A stretch of 64,000 nt of DNA from Egerieimonas sp900552095 (GTDB lineage: Bacteria > Bacillota > Clostridia > Lachnospirales > Lachnospiraceae), in contig CABREP010000001.1 in assembly GCA_902469965.1 (NCBI GenBank), positions 1 to 64,000 of the forward strand, given 5' to 3'. Below the pieces are notes generated by a model. That model searched no databases and was not told the DNA's origin. It saw only the letters and a list, made by a program, of their open reading frames with translations. The number at the start of each line of letters is the position of its first letter. The stretch's first letter is position 1. The position numbers and the translations under genes were made by a program. Of the stretch, positions 1-8,115 are shown in pieces.

Positions 1-54
1 GATCGGTTTCATTTCGCACTCCTGTGCAATTTCGATGTCTGTTTTAAATCCCAT
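1..54 (-). CDS. fhs: Formate--tetrahydrofolate ligase, N-terminal fragment
   Basis: Only the first 18 codons lie in the window; the gene runs off the left edge. The peptide MGFKTDIEIAQECEMKPI matches the conserved start of clostridial formate--tetrahydrofolate ligases, which make 10-formyl-THF from formate, THF and ATP in one-carbon metabolism. The start ATG is at 54 and is preceded by a good GAAAGGAGA ribosome site at 62-70. The ZTP riboswitch directly upstream supports the call, because such riboswitches commonly control folate and purine one-carbon genes. The fragment alone would be weak evidence; riboswitch plus peptide make it convincing. Confidence 0.85.
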   Translation of the reverse strand, partial: MGFKTDIEIAQECEMKPI

Positions 55-96
55 TTTAAAGTCTCCTTTCTTTTATAAGGGCCCCTTTTTGAGAAC

Positions 97-212
97 AAAA
101 AAGGACAGGCAAACATAACGTATGTTATATCCGCTGCCCAGACGGTCGGCACCTTATAAATTCCAACTCCCCTGTGGTAATCCACATTATCCGTCAGTAA
201 TTGGAATCCTTT
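97..212 (-). ncRNA. ZTP riboswitch (pfl motif) with intrinsic terminator, upstream of fhs
   Basis: Read on the minus strand, the leader carries the two conserved blocks of the pfl/ZTP class: ACTGACGGATAATGTGGA near 183-200 with the ACCACAGGGGAG continuation, and GCCGACCGTCTGGGCA at about 135-150. An outer stem can form between ATTCCAA (201-207) and TTGGAAT (160-166). Downstream, GGGCAG and the following bases can pair across an AT-rich hairpin with GCC-TGTCC, ending in a T6 tract (97-102), so a terminator overlaps the last conserved element. Known biology: the purine intermediate ZTP/ZMP signals 10-formyl-THF shortage and ligand binding normally turns expression on. Exact boundaries are estimated. 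Confidence 0.88.
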
Positions 213-226
213 TATTTGATGAATTA

Positions 227-255
227 AAGATACCACAAATAAATGGGATTGTCAA
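227..255 (-). promoter_or_regulatory. Sigma-A promoter of fhs
   Basis: On the minus strand TTGACA (250-255) is followed by 17 bp and TATCTT (227-232). Transcription would begin near 220, a few bases before the riboswitch. Confidence 0.75.
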
Positions 256-400
256 GCATTTATCAAAGATTTAACCAGATTTTAATAAGAGGATGGGAGG
301 ATTTTTGGGTAAATGTTATAAGAAGAGGAGGAGAGAACCCGGAGAAGGTTGTCACAGGAGAAAAACTGGGTTATACTGGGCAAAGGAAAGGGGAAGACAG

Positions 401-580
401 ATGGAGACGGAAGTATCTGGATATTGCAGGACGTTTAATCAGCATCGGATTGCTGAGTGTGTGGTGGAAATGAGAGATGGAAAGGCAGAGATTCTTCAGA
501 TGGATTGCAATTATGAAAAATGTCTGAACAGGTCAGGCTGCCAGTTGGTTCTTCAGGCACTGGAAGAAGCAGGAAAATAA
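401..580 (+). CDS. Small cysteine-containing protein, 59 aa
   Basis: Start ATG at 401 is chosen because a purine-rich AAGGAAAGGGGAAG site lies just upstream; longer in-frame starts lack one. The product is a soluble 59-residue protein with five cysteines: one near the N-terminus (GYC), one in the middle (AEC), and a cluster DCNYEKC followed by SGC. The spacing suggests a small zinc or disulfide fold. No family was recognised. It stands alone, divergent from fhs and upstream of the NlpC/P60 gene, with no clear terminator behind it. It could be a conserved Lachnospiraceae small protein; function unknown. Confidence 0.6.
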   Translation: METEVSGYCRTFNQHRIAECVVEMRDGKAEILQMDCNYEKCLNRSGCQLVLQALEEAGK

Positions 581-865
581 AAAAGAATGGAAAAATTCTT
601 CTATATATAATAGGAAAGAGTGCTTTTTACAGGAAAAGGATAAATGTTACAAAAGTATGTAGCGAGACTGTCCGGAAACAGGATTTCAGATAGAAAATGA
701 AGAAAAAGTGAAGGAAATTATGAAAAGTTTTTTACGAAAAATAGCAGGTAAGTCTTGCAAGAAGGCGGAGAGTATGATAGTATGTAAAAAGAAATAAAAA
801 AATGTTTCAAAATTGTTACAGAAGATAAAGAAAATCAGATAAAAATTACAGTAAGGAGTTAAAAG
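581..865 (+). other. Intergenic region before the NlpC/P60 gene
   Basis: AT-rich region of 285 bp with no convincing gene. It holds the promoter at 755-783 and, downstream of it, TGTTTC-N5-TGTTAC at 803-819, one base from the TGTWAH-N5-TGTWAH pattern known for WalR-type response regulators. An imperfect AAGAAT/ATTCTT hairpin just after 581 is too weak to call a terminator. Confidence 0.5.
755..783 (+). promoter_or_regulatory. Sigma-A promoter of the NlpC/P60 gene
   Basis: TTGCAA (755-760), 17-bp spacer, TAGTAT (778-783). It would give an 80-nt leader that includes the TGTTTC-N5-TGTTAC motif. Confidence 0.6.
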
Positions 866-2206
866 ATGAAGAAAAAGAAACTTCTTTGCCTTGGTTTAGC
901 AATGGCAATCAGTTCTATGCAGATTTTATCTGTAGGAGCCGCAACAAAGGAAGAACTTCAGAATAAACGTGCAGAGGCGAGTTCCCAGCTGGAAAGTACC
1001 AATGCCAATATTTCTGAATTAAATAATCAGATTGAGACTCTGGAAGGTGAGATTGCAGATACCAACGAAGAACTGGTGGCAGTGCTGGTTGATATTGAAA
1101 ATCTGAAAACGGATATCACCAACAAAGAGGGCGAGATCGAGGAGACAAAAGAAGATCTGGCAGAGGCAGAGGAGACCAGAGATCAGCAGTATGAAGATAT
1201 GAAAGATCGTATCCGGGTGCTGTATGAGCAGGGCGGAGATGATGTGTGGGCACAGCTTCTGCTGAATGCAGACAGCATCGGAACTCTTCTGAACCGGGCT
1301 GAATATACACAGCGTCTTTACGATGCGGATCGTGCAGCTCTGGAAGCTTACGTGGAAAGCGTAGAGGAAGTTACAGCTTTGGAGGAGCAGCTGGAGAGCG
1401 AGAAATCTGATCTGGAGAATATGAAACGCACTCAGGAAGAGCAGCAGGCAACTCTGGAGGCAGTTTTAAGTGAGAAACAGGCAACATCTGATGACTATGA
1501 AGGTCAGGTTGCAGAGGCACAGGCACAGGCAGCAGCTCTGAATGAGTCGATCGCTTCTTATAACGAAGAGATTCAGAAGATTGTAGCGGCAGAAGAGGAA
1601 GCGGCCAGAAAAGCGGCAGCGGAAGAAGCAGCTAAGAAGGCAGCAGCAGAGGAAGCAGCTAAGAAAGAAAGTGCAAAAGAGGAGAGCAAGCCCAGCGGTG
1701 GTTCTTCCAGTGATAACGGTGGAAGCAGCAAACCCAGTAACAATGGCGGCGGAAGCAGCAAGCCGAATAACAACGGCGGCACAAACAGTAAGCCGAACAA
1801 TGATAAGCCCAGCAATGGAAATTCCGGAGATACAAGCAGCAAGCCCAGCGTTCCTTCCAGCGGAAGAGGACAGGAAGTTGTCAACTATGCAGTACAGTTT
1901 GTTGGAAATCCCTATGTATGGGGTGGTACAAGCCTGACAAACGGTGCTGACTGCTCCGGGTTCATCATGAGTGTATATGCACACTTTGGCGTATCTCTTC
2001 CCCACAGCTCAGCAGCTATGAGAAATTGTGGTGTAGGTGTTTCTTATGCAGAAGCACAGCCGGGTGATATTATCTGTTATTCCGGACACGTTGCACTGTA
2101 TATGGGAAATGGCCGGATTGTACATGCCAGCGATGAGAAAACCGGTATTATCATCAGCAACAATGCAGCATATAAGACGATTCTCGCGGTAAGACGGGTT
2201 ATTTAA
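866..2206 (+). CDS. Secreted NlpC/P60 peptidoglycan hydrolase with PcsB-like coiled coil
   Basis: 446 aa. A signal peptide (about 1-26, ending SVGAAT) is followed by a long charged coiled coil (about 28-245), an Ala/Lys/Glu helix, a Ser/Gly/Asn/Pro linker (about 270-335) and a C-terminal NlpC/P60 domain (about 340-446). The catalytic cysteine is C363 in GADCSGF; H408 in SGHVAL and H420 in IVHAS fit the rest of the site. Family knowledge: these enzymes cut D-gamma-glutamyl-meso-DAP or related stem-peptide bonds, and PcsB-type coiled coils keep the enzyme inactive until engaged at the divisome. Ribosome site GTAAGGAGTT precedes the ATG. Monocistronic, ending in a clear terminator. Confidence 0.93.
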   Translation: MKKKKLLCLGLAMAISSMQILSVGAATKEELQNKRAEASSQLESTNANISELNNQIETLEGEIADTNEELVAVLVDIENLKTDITNKEGEIEETKEDLAEAEETRDQQYEDMKDRIRVLYEQGGDDVWAQLLLNADSIGTLLNRAEYTQRLYDADRAALEAYVESVEEVTALEEQLESEKSDLENMKRTQEEQQATLEAVLSEKQATSDDYEGQVAEAQAQAAALNESIASYNEEIQKIVAAEEEAARKAAAEEAAKKAAAEEAAKKESAKEESKPSGGSSSDNGGSSKPSNNGGGSSKPNNNGGTNSKPNNDKPSNGNSGDTSSKPSVPSSGRGQEVVNYAVQFVGNPYVWGGTSLTNGADCSGFIMSVYAHFGVSLPHSSAAMRNCGVGVSYAEAQPGDIICYSGHVALYMGNGRIVHASDEKTGIIISNNAAYKTILAVRRVI

Positions 2207-2225
2207 TCAGAACATACATAGTAAG

Positions 2226-2258
2226 CTGTCACATCAGAAATGGTGTGGCAGTTTTTTT
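2226..2258 (+). terminator. Rho-independent terminator after the NlpC/P60 gene
   Basis: CTGTCACATC (2226-2235) pairs with GGTGTGGCAG (2242-2251), allowing G-T pairs, followed by T7. Confidence 0.85.
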
Positions 2259-2308
2259 GTGGTTCTTTTTTTTTGCCTGACAAAAACTAAAAATTATTTT
2301 CAAATGTA

Positions 2309-2337
2309 TTGATAAAATATGAAAATTATAGTAAGAT
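2309..2337 (+). promoter_or_regulatory. Promoter of the beta-propeller surface protein gene
   Basis: TTGATA (2309-2314), 17 bp, TAAGAT (2332-2337), in a 300-bp AT-rich gap with no gene. It gives a leader of about 165 nt in which no known riboswitch was recognised. Confidence 0.55.
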
Positions 2338-2509
2338 ATACCATAAGAAAAGGTGAGAAATGACAATTTTATGGGCGAAAACACAAATAATATCAATGAA
2401 AAGATGAAAAAAGTGATTGGTTTTGAAAAATCACAGGGAAAGAATTCAGCAGATTGCATATCGATGACAATCTGAGAAGATAAAAGAAAGGAGAGGAGAT
2501 TGTACTTAT

Positions 2510-5458
2510 ATGAAAGGTGCAGCAAAGAAGATGTTGGGAGGTTTTTTGGCGCTGACGGCTGTGTTGGGAAGCTTTTCGGTTCCGGCCGCGGCAGCTACGC
2601 CGGATACGGCGGGGGGCTGGGATCTGTTTGACGGCAGAGCAGAGAATTATGAATTAGACTTTAAGATTTCCAGCGGTTATGATGTTTCTTCGGATGTGAT
2701 TTGCCAGGATGGATATGTAAATATCCAAAAGGGAAATGAGATTGAACTGGGGAAAGGAAAATATTTGTGGCTGTGCCCCAGGGAAGCAGTTGATTTGCCG
2801 GAAGATACGCCTTTTACAGCAGAGACTACGCTGAGAATGGCGGGAGAAGTGGAAGAGGGAAAGAAGGGAGCGGAGATTTCGGCAAGGCTGGGGGCTGATG
2901 CGGAAGATACAAATGGAAAACTTTATCCGCTGTATCTGCACTATGGCGATGAAAAAGGCGGCTGGATTTCTGTAAAATCAGATGGAAGTCAGATCTATCC
3001 GCTGGATACAACACAGTGGCATGATTACGGGCTGGTCGTAGATGACGCGTCAGAGACGTATGACGTCTATGTGGATGGCGAGATGGTAATTCCGGATGCG
3101 CCGGCCTGTACGTATAAAGGCGGTGATCTGTTTCGGGTAGGCATGGATACAGAAGCGCGGGGAAATATGGATGTTCAGGCCGTGCGGCTGGGCAGCGGCG
3201 ATCTGTATGAAGGAAATTCCGAAGAAGAGAAGCCGGATGGGGAGAACCCCGGGGAGGGAAAACCGGAGGGAGAGAATCCGGAAGATAAGGAATGGGATAT
3301 TCTGAAACATTCGTTTTCTCCGGAATGGGATTCAGAAGGGTGGAGAGCTTCCAGCAAGGTTGGAACGGTTACACAGCAGGAGGATTCTGTAAATATTTTG
3401 AAACCGGAGGAGGCAGCTCTGGGAACAGAGAAATTGTATCACTGGGTGGTTTCGCCTTCCGGGATGACGCTGCCGAGGGATGGTTTTACCCTGCAGACGA
3501 CTGCCCGGGTGGCAGGAGAGGTGGAAGGAGCGGCCAATGAGATAGGTGTTCGCATGGGAAAGGATTCCAATGATCCGAATGGCAAACTGGCCTCTGTTTT
3601 TCTGGGATATGGCGAAGAGGGCTTTGTCAGTAGCAGCAGCAGCGGGCAGGGAATCTATTCTATGAAAGTGGATACAACACAGTGGCATACGTATACCATG
3701 ACCGTATTTCCGGCCGGGGAGGGCTACAGCTATGATCTGTATGTGGATCAGACGCTGGCTTATGAAAATGCTCCGCTGATGACGTATAAAGGCGGGGATC
3801 TGATCCGCTTTGGAGCAGATAATGGCGGACGCTGTAATCTGGATGTGAAGGAAGTACGCCTGGGAAGCGGCAGGATCCTTCCGGAGGGAGTCTCTCCGGC
3901 GAAACTGACGGGCGTGGTGCTGGATGGAGAAAGCCAGAAAGAGACCGAGGCGAAGGAGGTTGGCGTGACTGTGACGGGGCAGTATTTCGCTGACGGAGAG
4001 AAGGTACGCTTAACTTTGTATAACAGCAGGCATGAGAAGGTGGAAGGCACAGAGGCGGAAGGAAGTTTTGCCAGTAATAAGGCCAGGATCCTGCTTGCGA
4101 TACCGGAAGGGCTGAAGCCGGGAGTTTACCAGGTACAGGCGGAGGCGAACGGCCGCAGACTTCTTTCAGATCCATATGAAATCACGCCGGACAGGGAAGC
4201 ACCGGTTTTCCCTGATTTCACGCCGCAGGGATTTACCATTGAAATGGAAGATTATAAGTATAATCCCACCCAGGAATTTAATTTCCCGTCAATCGTAGAT
4301 ACCAGAGATCATCCGGTAAAAAATGAACTGGGAGATTACCGGTATTATCTGTTTTATGCGCCCCACGATGCGCCGGCCGGATGCTGTGTGGCTGTGGCGG
4401 ATAACTTAAACGGGCCGTGGACGGAGTATGGAAAGAATCCAATCGTAGATAAAGTCTGGGAAAAAGAAGATGGAAGCGGCAGTTACTATGAGGTCTCCCA
4501 CGTTTCTTCTCCCTATGTCATGTGGAATGAGGTGTATGACTGCTGGTTTATGTATTTTCATGGAGAAAATAACATAACGCGGTATGCGACTTCGGATGAC
4601 CTTCTCAACTGGACCTACGGGGGGATCTGCGTTACGGCAAATGATTTCTCTCCCACGGGAAGCGGCCTCAGCGAGGCGAGTTACGCCAGAGTTTATGAGC
4701 ATGAAGTTCCCGGGCTGGGAAATAAATATATCATGACACTGATGGTTACGGGAAGCGCTACAGGAGGACACAGAAACATTTACTGGGCCTATTCAGATGA
4801 CGGAAAAGTGTGGACGCCGGTGCAGGAATCACTGCTGGATCCGATGATGGCGGAAGAATACAAAGGGAATTTCTCCGGAGCATATTTTATGGAGTGGGAT
4901 GGAAGGTACTATGTGATCTGCCATGCAAGTTCCGGCAATATGTATGCTTTTGAAGTGGGAGAAAGTTTGGATATGGCAATTCCCTGGGGGATTTTCTATG
5001 ATTCTCTGGGCGTGAATGGGGATAAGGATCAGGAGAATGATGAGAATTATCCGGATTATGGACGGGCCGGCGCTCCCTGTTTCATGCAGGATGACGACGG
5101 TGTATGGCATATGTTCTATGAAGGAGGCAAACGTCTGCATGCCAACATCGTCCATGCCACAGGAAGTGTGGAAGGGGGAGAAGTCAATCCGCCGGAGCCG
5201 GAAGAACCGGATGATGGCAACCCGCCGGAACCGGAAGAACCGGGCAGCGGTGATCCGTCAGTTCCGGACAAGCCGGAGGATACAGACAGACCGGCAGAAA
5301 CGGTGACTCCAATTCCGGCAGAGCCGCAGAAGCCGGCGGCAGAGACGGAGGCGGCTGATACGGGAGATTCCCGCCTTCCGGCAGTGTGGGCGGTGGCGGT
5401 GACGGCAGCAGGAACCGGCCTGATTTTTCTGTACAAAAAGAGAAAACGCGCGGTATAG
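2510..5458 (+). CDS. Large wall-anchored beta-propeller protein with two LamG-like repeats
   Basis: 982 aa. Order: signal peptide (1-29, ending PAAAA); two homologous LamG/concanavalin-like modules (about 35-232 and 262-450) that share the patterns DTTQWH, YDVYVDG/YDLYVDQ, TYKGGDL and RLGSG; an Ig-like module (about 455-560); a GH43/GH117-like five-bladed propeller (about 575-890) with YYLFYAP, SSPYVMWNE and GAPCFMQDDDGVWHMFYEGG; a Pro/Glu linker; and a C-terminal sorting region (TGDSRLP, hydrophobic stretch, RKR tail). It is probably an extracellular glycan-active or glycan-binding protein fixed to the wall by a clostridial sortase. The glycosidase specificity, and whether the site is active, cannot be read from the sequence. 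Confidence 0.85.
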   Translation: MKGAAKKMLGGFLALTAVLGSFSVPAAAATPDTAGGWDLFDGRAENYELDFKISSGYDVSSDVICQDGYVNIQKGNEIELGKGKYLWLCPREAVDLPEDTPFTAETTLRMAGEVEEGKKGAEISARLGADAEDTNGKLYPLYLHYGDEKGGWISVKSDGSQIYPLDTTQWHDYGLVVDDASETYDVYVDGEMVIPDAPACTYKGGDLFRVGMDTEARGNMDVQAVRLGSGDLYEGNSEEEKPDGENPGEGKPEGENPEDKEWDILKHSFSPEWDSEGWRASSKVGTVTQQEDSVNILKPEEAALGTEKLYHWVVSPSGMTLPRDGFTLQTTARVAGEVEGAANEIGVRMGKDSNDPNGKLASVFLGYGEEGFVSSSSSGQGIYSMKVDTTQWHTYTMTVFPAGEGYSYDLYVDQTLAYENAPLMTYKGGDLIRFGADNGGRCNLDVKEVRLGSGRILPEGVSPAKLTGVVLDGESQKETEAKEVGVTVTGQYFADGEKVRLTLYNSRHEKVEGTEAEGSFASNKARILLAIPEGLKPGVYQVQAEANGRRLLSDPYEITPDREAPVFPDFTPQGFTIEMEDYKYNPTQEFNFPSIVDTRDHPVKNELGDYRYYLFYAPHDAPAGCCVAVADNLNGPWTEYGKNPIVDKVWEKEDGSGSYYEVSHVSSPYVMWNEVYDCWFMYFHGENNITRYATSDDLLNWTYGGICVTANDFSPTGSGLSEASYARVYEHEVPGLGNKYIMTLMVTGSATGGHRNIYWAYSDDGKVWTPVQESLLDPMMAEEYKGNFSGAYFMEWDGRYYVICHASSGNMYAFEVGESLDMAIPWGIFYDSLGVNGDKDQENDENYPDYGRAGAPCFMQDDDGVWHMFYEGGKRLHANIVHATGSVEGGEVNPPEPEEPDDGNPPEPEEPGSGDPSVPDKPEDTDRPAETVTPIPAEPQKPAAETEAADTGDSRLPAVWAVAVTAAGTGLIFLYKKRKRAV

Positions 5459-5490
5459 AAAGAGAAGATAAAAAGAACAGACAGAAATGA

Positions 5491-5532
5491 AAAACGGATG
5501 CAGATTTGTCAGAAAATCGTGCATCCGTTTTT
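5491..5532. terminator. Bidirectional terminator between convergent genes
   Basis: AAAACGGATGCA (5491-5502) is perfectly complementary to TGCATCCGTTTT (5520-5531). The flanking A and T tracts serve both the plus-strand surface protein and the minus-strand RpiR regulator. Confidence 0.9.
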
Positions 5533-5537
5533 GGCTT

Positions 5538-6395
5538 TTAATATTCAAACAGATAATTGTCCAGCATCTGAGAATTGTTGATGAGGGATTCGTTGCTCAG
5601 TTTCTTCTGGCGCAGACGCTTATCGCCCTCCAGAAGGAAAGCGTAGATCACATCCCACACATACAGGAACATCAGATTATTGGACAAAGATACGGAATTC
5701 TGGGCTGTGATCTTGTCGCTGGTGATGAATTTATAGTGGACCAGATCAGAAAGCTTGGGTGAGTCATAGCTGGTGATCGCCATAATCTTCGCGCCCCGTT
5801 CCCGGCAGATATTGAGTGTCCGGTAAATATCTTTCATAAGTACGGTGGGCACAATGAAGATAGCAAGATCACTGCTTCCGATATTTGCCGCCTGCATATG
5901 CATATAGGTGATATCGGTGACAGCAGTGGCGTTAAGTCCTGCGATGTTCAGCTTGAATTCCGCTTCCTTGGCAACCAGTGCAGTGTTGGAAAAAGAAAAA
6001 ATAAAAATATGCGCGGCTGTTTTGATTGCTTCGGCTGCCTGAAGTGCGATCTGTTCATCGAGTAAGGCGGAGGTGTTGTTCAGCATCTGCAGGTAGTCGC
6101 GGCGTACAGTGGCGATAAAACTTTCTCCGGCTGAGGCCATATTCTGCTGGTTCATCTGATTATAGAAATTTTCCTGAGCCAGAGCTACTTTAAAGCTGTT
6201 AAAGCCTTTGAAGCCGACCTTTTTACAGAAACGGTTGACGCTGGCTTCTGAGGTGTTCGTTTTTTTGGCGACAGCAGTGATGGTACTGGTCACTACTTCG
6301 TCTGCGTGATATATAACATACTGCGCGATTTCGTTTTCTCCCACGGTGAAGTTGGACTGCAGAGAGATAATTTTGGAAATTACGGCTTGTATCAT
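5538..6395 (-). CDS. MurR/RpiR family transcriptional regulator
   Basis: 285 aa from the ATG at 6395, chosen because GGAAGGAGA lies 5-6 bases upstream; an upstream in-frame ATG lacks such a site. The N-terminal RpiR helix-turn-helix (about 1-77; TITAVAKKTNTSEASVNRF) is followed by a SIS domain (about 120-260; IFIFSFSNTALVAKEAEFKL), which in this family binds phosphosugars or related small ligands. It is divergent from the FAD oxidoreductase/permease/HyuA operon, so it most likely controls that operon; the ATTTTCAT repeats in the gap are candidate operators. The effector is unknown and need not be a sugar here. Confidence 0.9.
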   Translation of the reverse strand: MIQAVISKIISLQSNFTVGENEIAQYVIYHADEVVTSTITAVAKKTNTSEASVNRFCKKVGFKGFNSFKVALAQENFYNQMNQQNMASAGESFIATVRRDYLQMLNNTSALLDEQIALQAAEAIKTAAHIFIFSFSNTALVAKEAEFKLNIAGLNATAVTDITYMHMQAANIGSSDLAIFIVPTVLMKDIYRTLNICRERGAKIMAITSYDSPKLSDLVHYKFITSDKITAQNSVSLSNNLMFLYVWDVIYAFLLEGDKRLRQKKLSNESLINNSQMLDNYLFEY

Positions 6396-6506
6396 GGTGT
6401 TCTCCTTCCGATCAAATTGCATTCCCTTTATTTAATGATACCCTAAAAAAAAGATATAGTCAAACTGAACAAGAAAGAATAGTGGGAATTGTTAAAAAGC
6501 GTCAAA

Positions 6507-6559
6507 ATTTTCATTTCTACTAAAAATAATTTTCATAAACATTGACGTTAAATGAAAAT
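6507..6559. promoter_or_regulatory. Candidate RpiR operators (ATTTTCAT repeats)
   Basis: ATTTTCAT occurs at 6507-6514 and 6529-6536, and its inverse ATGAAAAT at 6552-6559. The last copy lies in the spacer of the operon promoter, where bound protein would block RNA polymerase. Assignment to the adjacent regulator is inference. Confidence 0.45.
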
Positions 6560-6570
6560 GGTGGTAATAT
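6542..6570 (+). promoter_or_regulatory. Promoter of the FAD-oxidoreductase / HyuA operon
   Basis: TTGACG (6542-6547), 17 bp, TAATAT (6565-6570). Confidence 0.65.
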
Positions 6571-6677
6571 TGTGACATAAATAAAGGGAAAATATGGGAA
6601 AAAGAGAAGAAATCACTAAAAGAATGAAAATTATTTTGGAAAAAATGAAAAACACGGAAAAGGAGAAGGTGAGGGAA

Positions 6678-8051
6678 ATGGAACGTTCTTATGAGCAGAC
6701 ATGGGATGTGGCAGTGGCCGGAGGAGGAGTTTCCGGCACGGCGGCAGCGATCGCCGCGGCAAGATGCGGAGCCAGGGTTCTGATCCTGGAGCAGAACGGC
6801 TATTTGGGAGGAACGCTTACAGGCTGCGGCGTAGGACCGATGATGACTTTTCATGCAGGCGAGACGCAGGTGATCAAAGGGATTATGGAAGAAATCGTGC
6901 AGCGCCTGGTGAAGAGAGGCTATTCTGCGGGGCATGTACACGATACCACCCGCTATATCAGTTATCTGACTCCTTTTTCGGCGGAAGGGCTGAAGCTGAT
7001 TCTGGATGAAATGACAGAGGAGGCGGGCTGTGAAGTGTTGTTTCACACCTTTATCGGAGAGGTGGAGACGGAGGGAAACCGGATTACAGGCCTGACAGTC
7101 TGCAACAAGGACGGGCTGAACCGGATAAAAGCGAAAGTGGTGATCGATGCCACCGGAGATGGAGATATTGCCGCCTTTGCCGGGGCGCCGATGACCAAGG
7201 GAAGACCGGAGGACGGTGCGGCTCAGCCGATGACCATGAAGATGAAGTTCTGTCATGTGGACAGCGGCAGGCTGCGCAGCTACCTGAAGGAGCACGTGGG
7301 AGAGTTTTCCCGGCTGGTCAGAAATCAGGATCTTTTAAACGGGACAGAGCCTTTGGCTGTGGCGGGATTTGAGAAAGAATTTGAGCAGGCGAAGGCGGCT
7401 GGAGAGATAGAGATCCCCCGGGAGGATATTCTGTTTTTTGAGACGAACCGTCCGGGAGAATTTATTATCAATACCACCCGTATTATTGACCACGATGCGA
7501 CCAGCGCAGCCAGCTTAAGCGATGCGGAGCGCGTGGGAAGAAAGCAGTGCGAACAGCTGGAACGTTTTCTGAAGAAATATGTGCCGGGATTTGAAAATGC
7601 GCTGCTGGAGTTTACCGGGCCTTCTGTGGGAGTGCGGGGATCCAGACAGCTGAAAGGTGATTATATGCTGACGGCGGAGGATATTCTGGAACGGCGTCCT
7701 TTTGACCGGGTGATTGCCCACTCTGCTTATCCGATCGATATTCACAATCCAAAAGGGGAGGGAACCAGCAGCCATTTCCTGAGTGAGCCGGGAACGTATT
7801 ACAGTATTCCCTATGATGTTCTGACCTGTCCTTCCTTTTCCAATCTGCTGGTGACCGGGCGCTGTCTGTCTGCCACCTTTGAGGCGCAGGCGGCGATCCG
7901 GGTGACTCCAACGGTGGGAGCGATCGGCCATGCGGCGGGGATTGCGGCGGCGCAGGCGGCAAAGGAAGATCTGGACGTACATGATGTGGATGTGCCGAAG
8001 GTACAGCGCATTTTAAAAGAGCAGGGAGCGTTTATCAGTGATGTTCAGTAA
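6678..8051 (+). CDS. FAD-dependent oxidoreductase (FAD_oxidored / PF12831 type)
   Basis: 457 aa from the ATG at 6678, preceded by AGGAGAAGGTGAGGG and placing the start 11 residues before the dinucleotide-binding motif, as usual; a further ATG at 6594 would add 28 charged residues and has a weaker site. The N-terminus carries GGGVSGTAAAIAAA with a following acidic residue (ILEQNGYLGGTL). NTTRIIDHDATS, the RQLKGDY region and the C-terminal VTPTVGAIGHAAGIAAAQA are typical of FAD proteins of this class. Reaction and substrate are unknown. First gene of an operon with a permease and a HyuA-type enzyme, so it probably oxidises or reduces the same imported compound or a product of it. Confidence 0.85.
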   Translation: MERSYEQTWDVAVAGGGVSGTAAAIAAARCGARVLILEQNGYLGGTLTGCGVGPMMTFHAGETQVIKGIMEEIVQRLVKRGYSAGHVHDTTRYISYLTPFSAEGLKLILDEMTEEAGCEVLFHTFIGEVETEGNRITGLTVCNKDGLNRIKAKVVIDATGDGDIAAFAGAPMTKGRPEDGAAQPMTMKMKFCHVDSGRLRSYLKEHVGEFSRLVRNQDLLNGTEPLAVAGFEKEFEQAKAAGEIEIPREDILFFETNRPGEFIINTTRIIDHDATSAASLSDAERVGRKQCEQLERFLKKYVPGFENALLEFTGPSVGVRGSRQLKGDYMLTAEDILERRPFDRVIAHSAYPIDIHNPKGEGTSSHFLSEPGTYYSIPYDVLTCPSFSNLLVTGRCLSATFEAQAAIRVTPTVGAIGHAAGIAAAQAAKEDLDVHDVDVPKVQRILKEQGAFISDVQ

Positions 8052-8115
8052 GCGGGGCTTACTCAACATAAAAGAGGGGGATTCCCCTGAAAAAACATTT
8101 TAGGAGGAAGAAGAA

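Noticed and set aside
9..236. 75-codon minus-strand frame over the fhs leader
   Set aside because: It overlaps the ZTP riboswitch and its terminator; the real coding start is at 54 in another frame.
1466..2005. Minus-strand frame of 179 codons opposite the NlpC/P60 gene
   Set aside because: Cys/Leu/Ser-rich shadow of the low-complexity linker; no ribosome site or recognisable domain.
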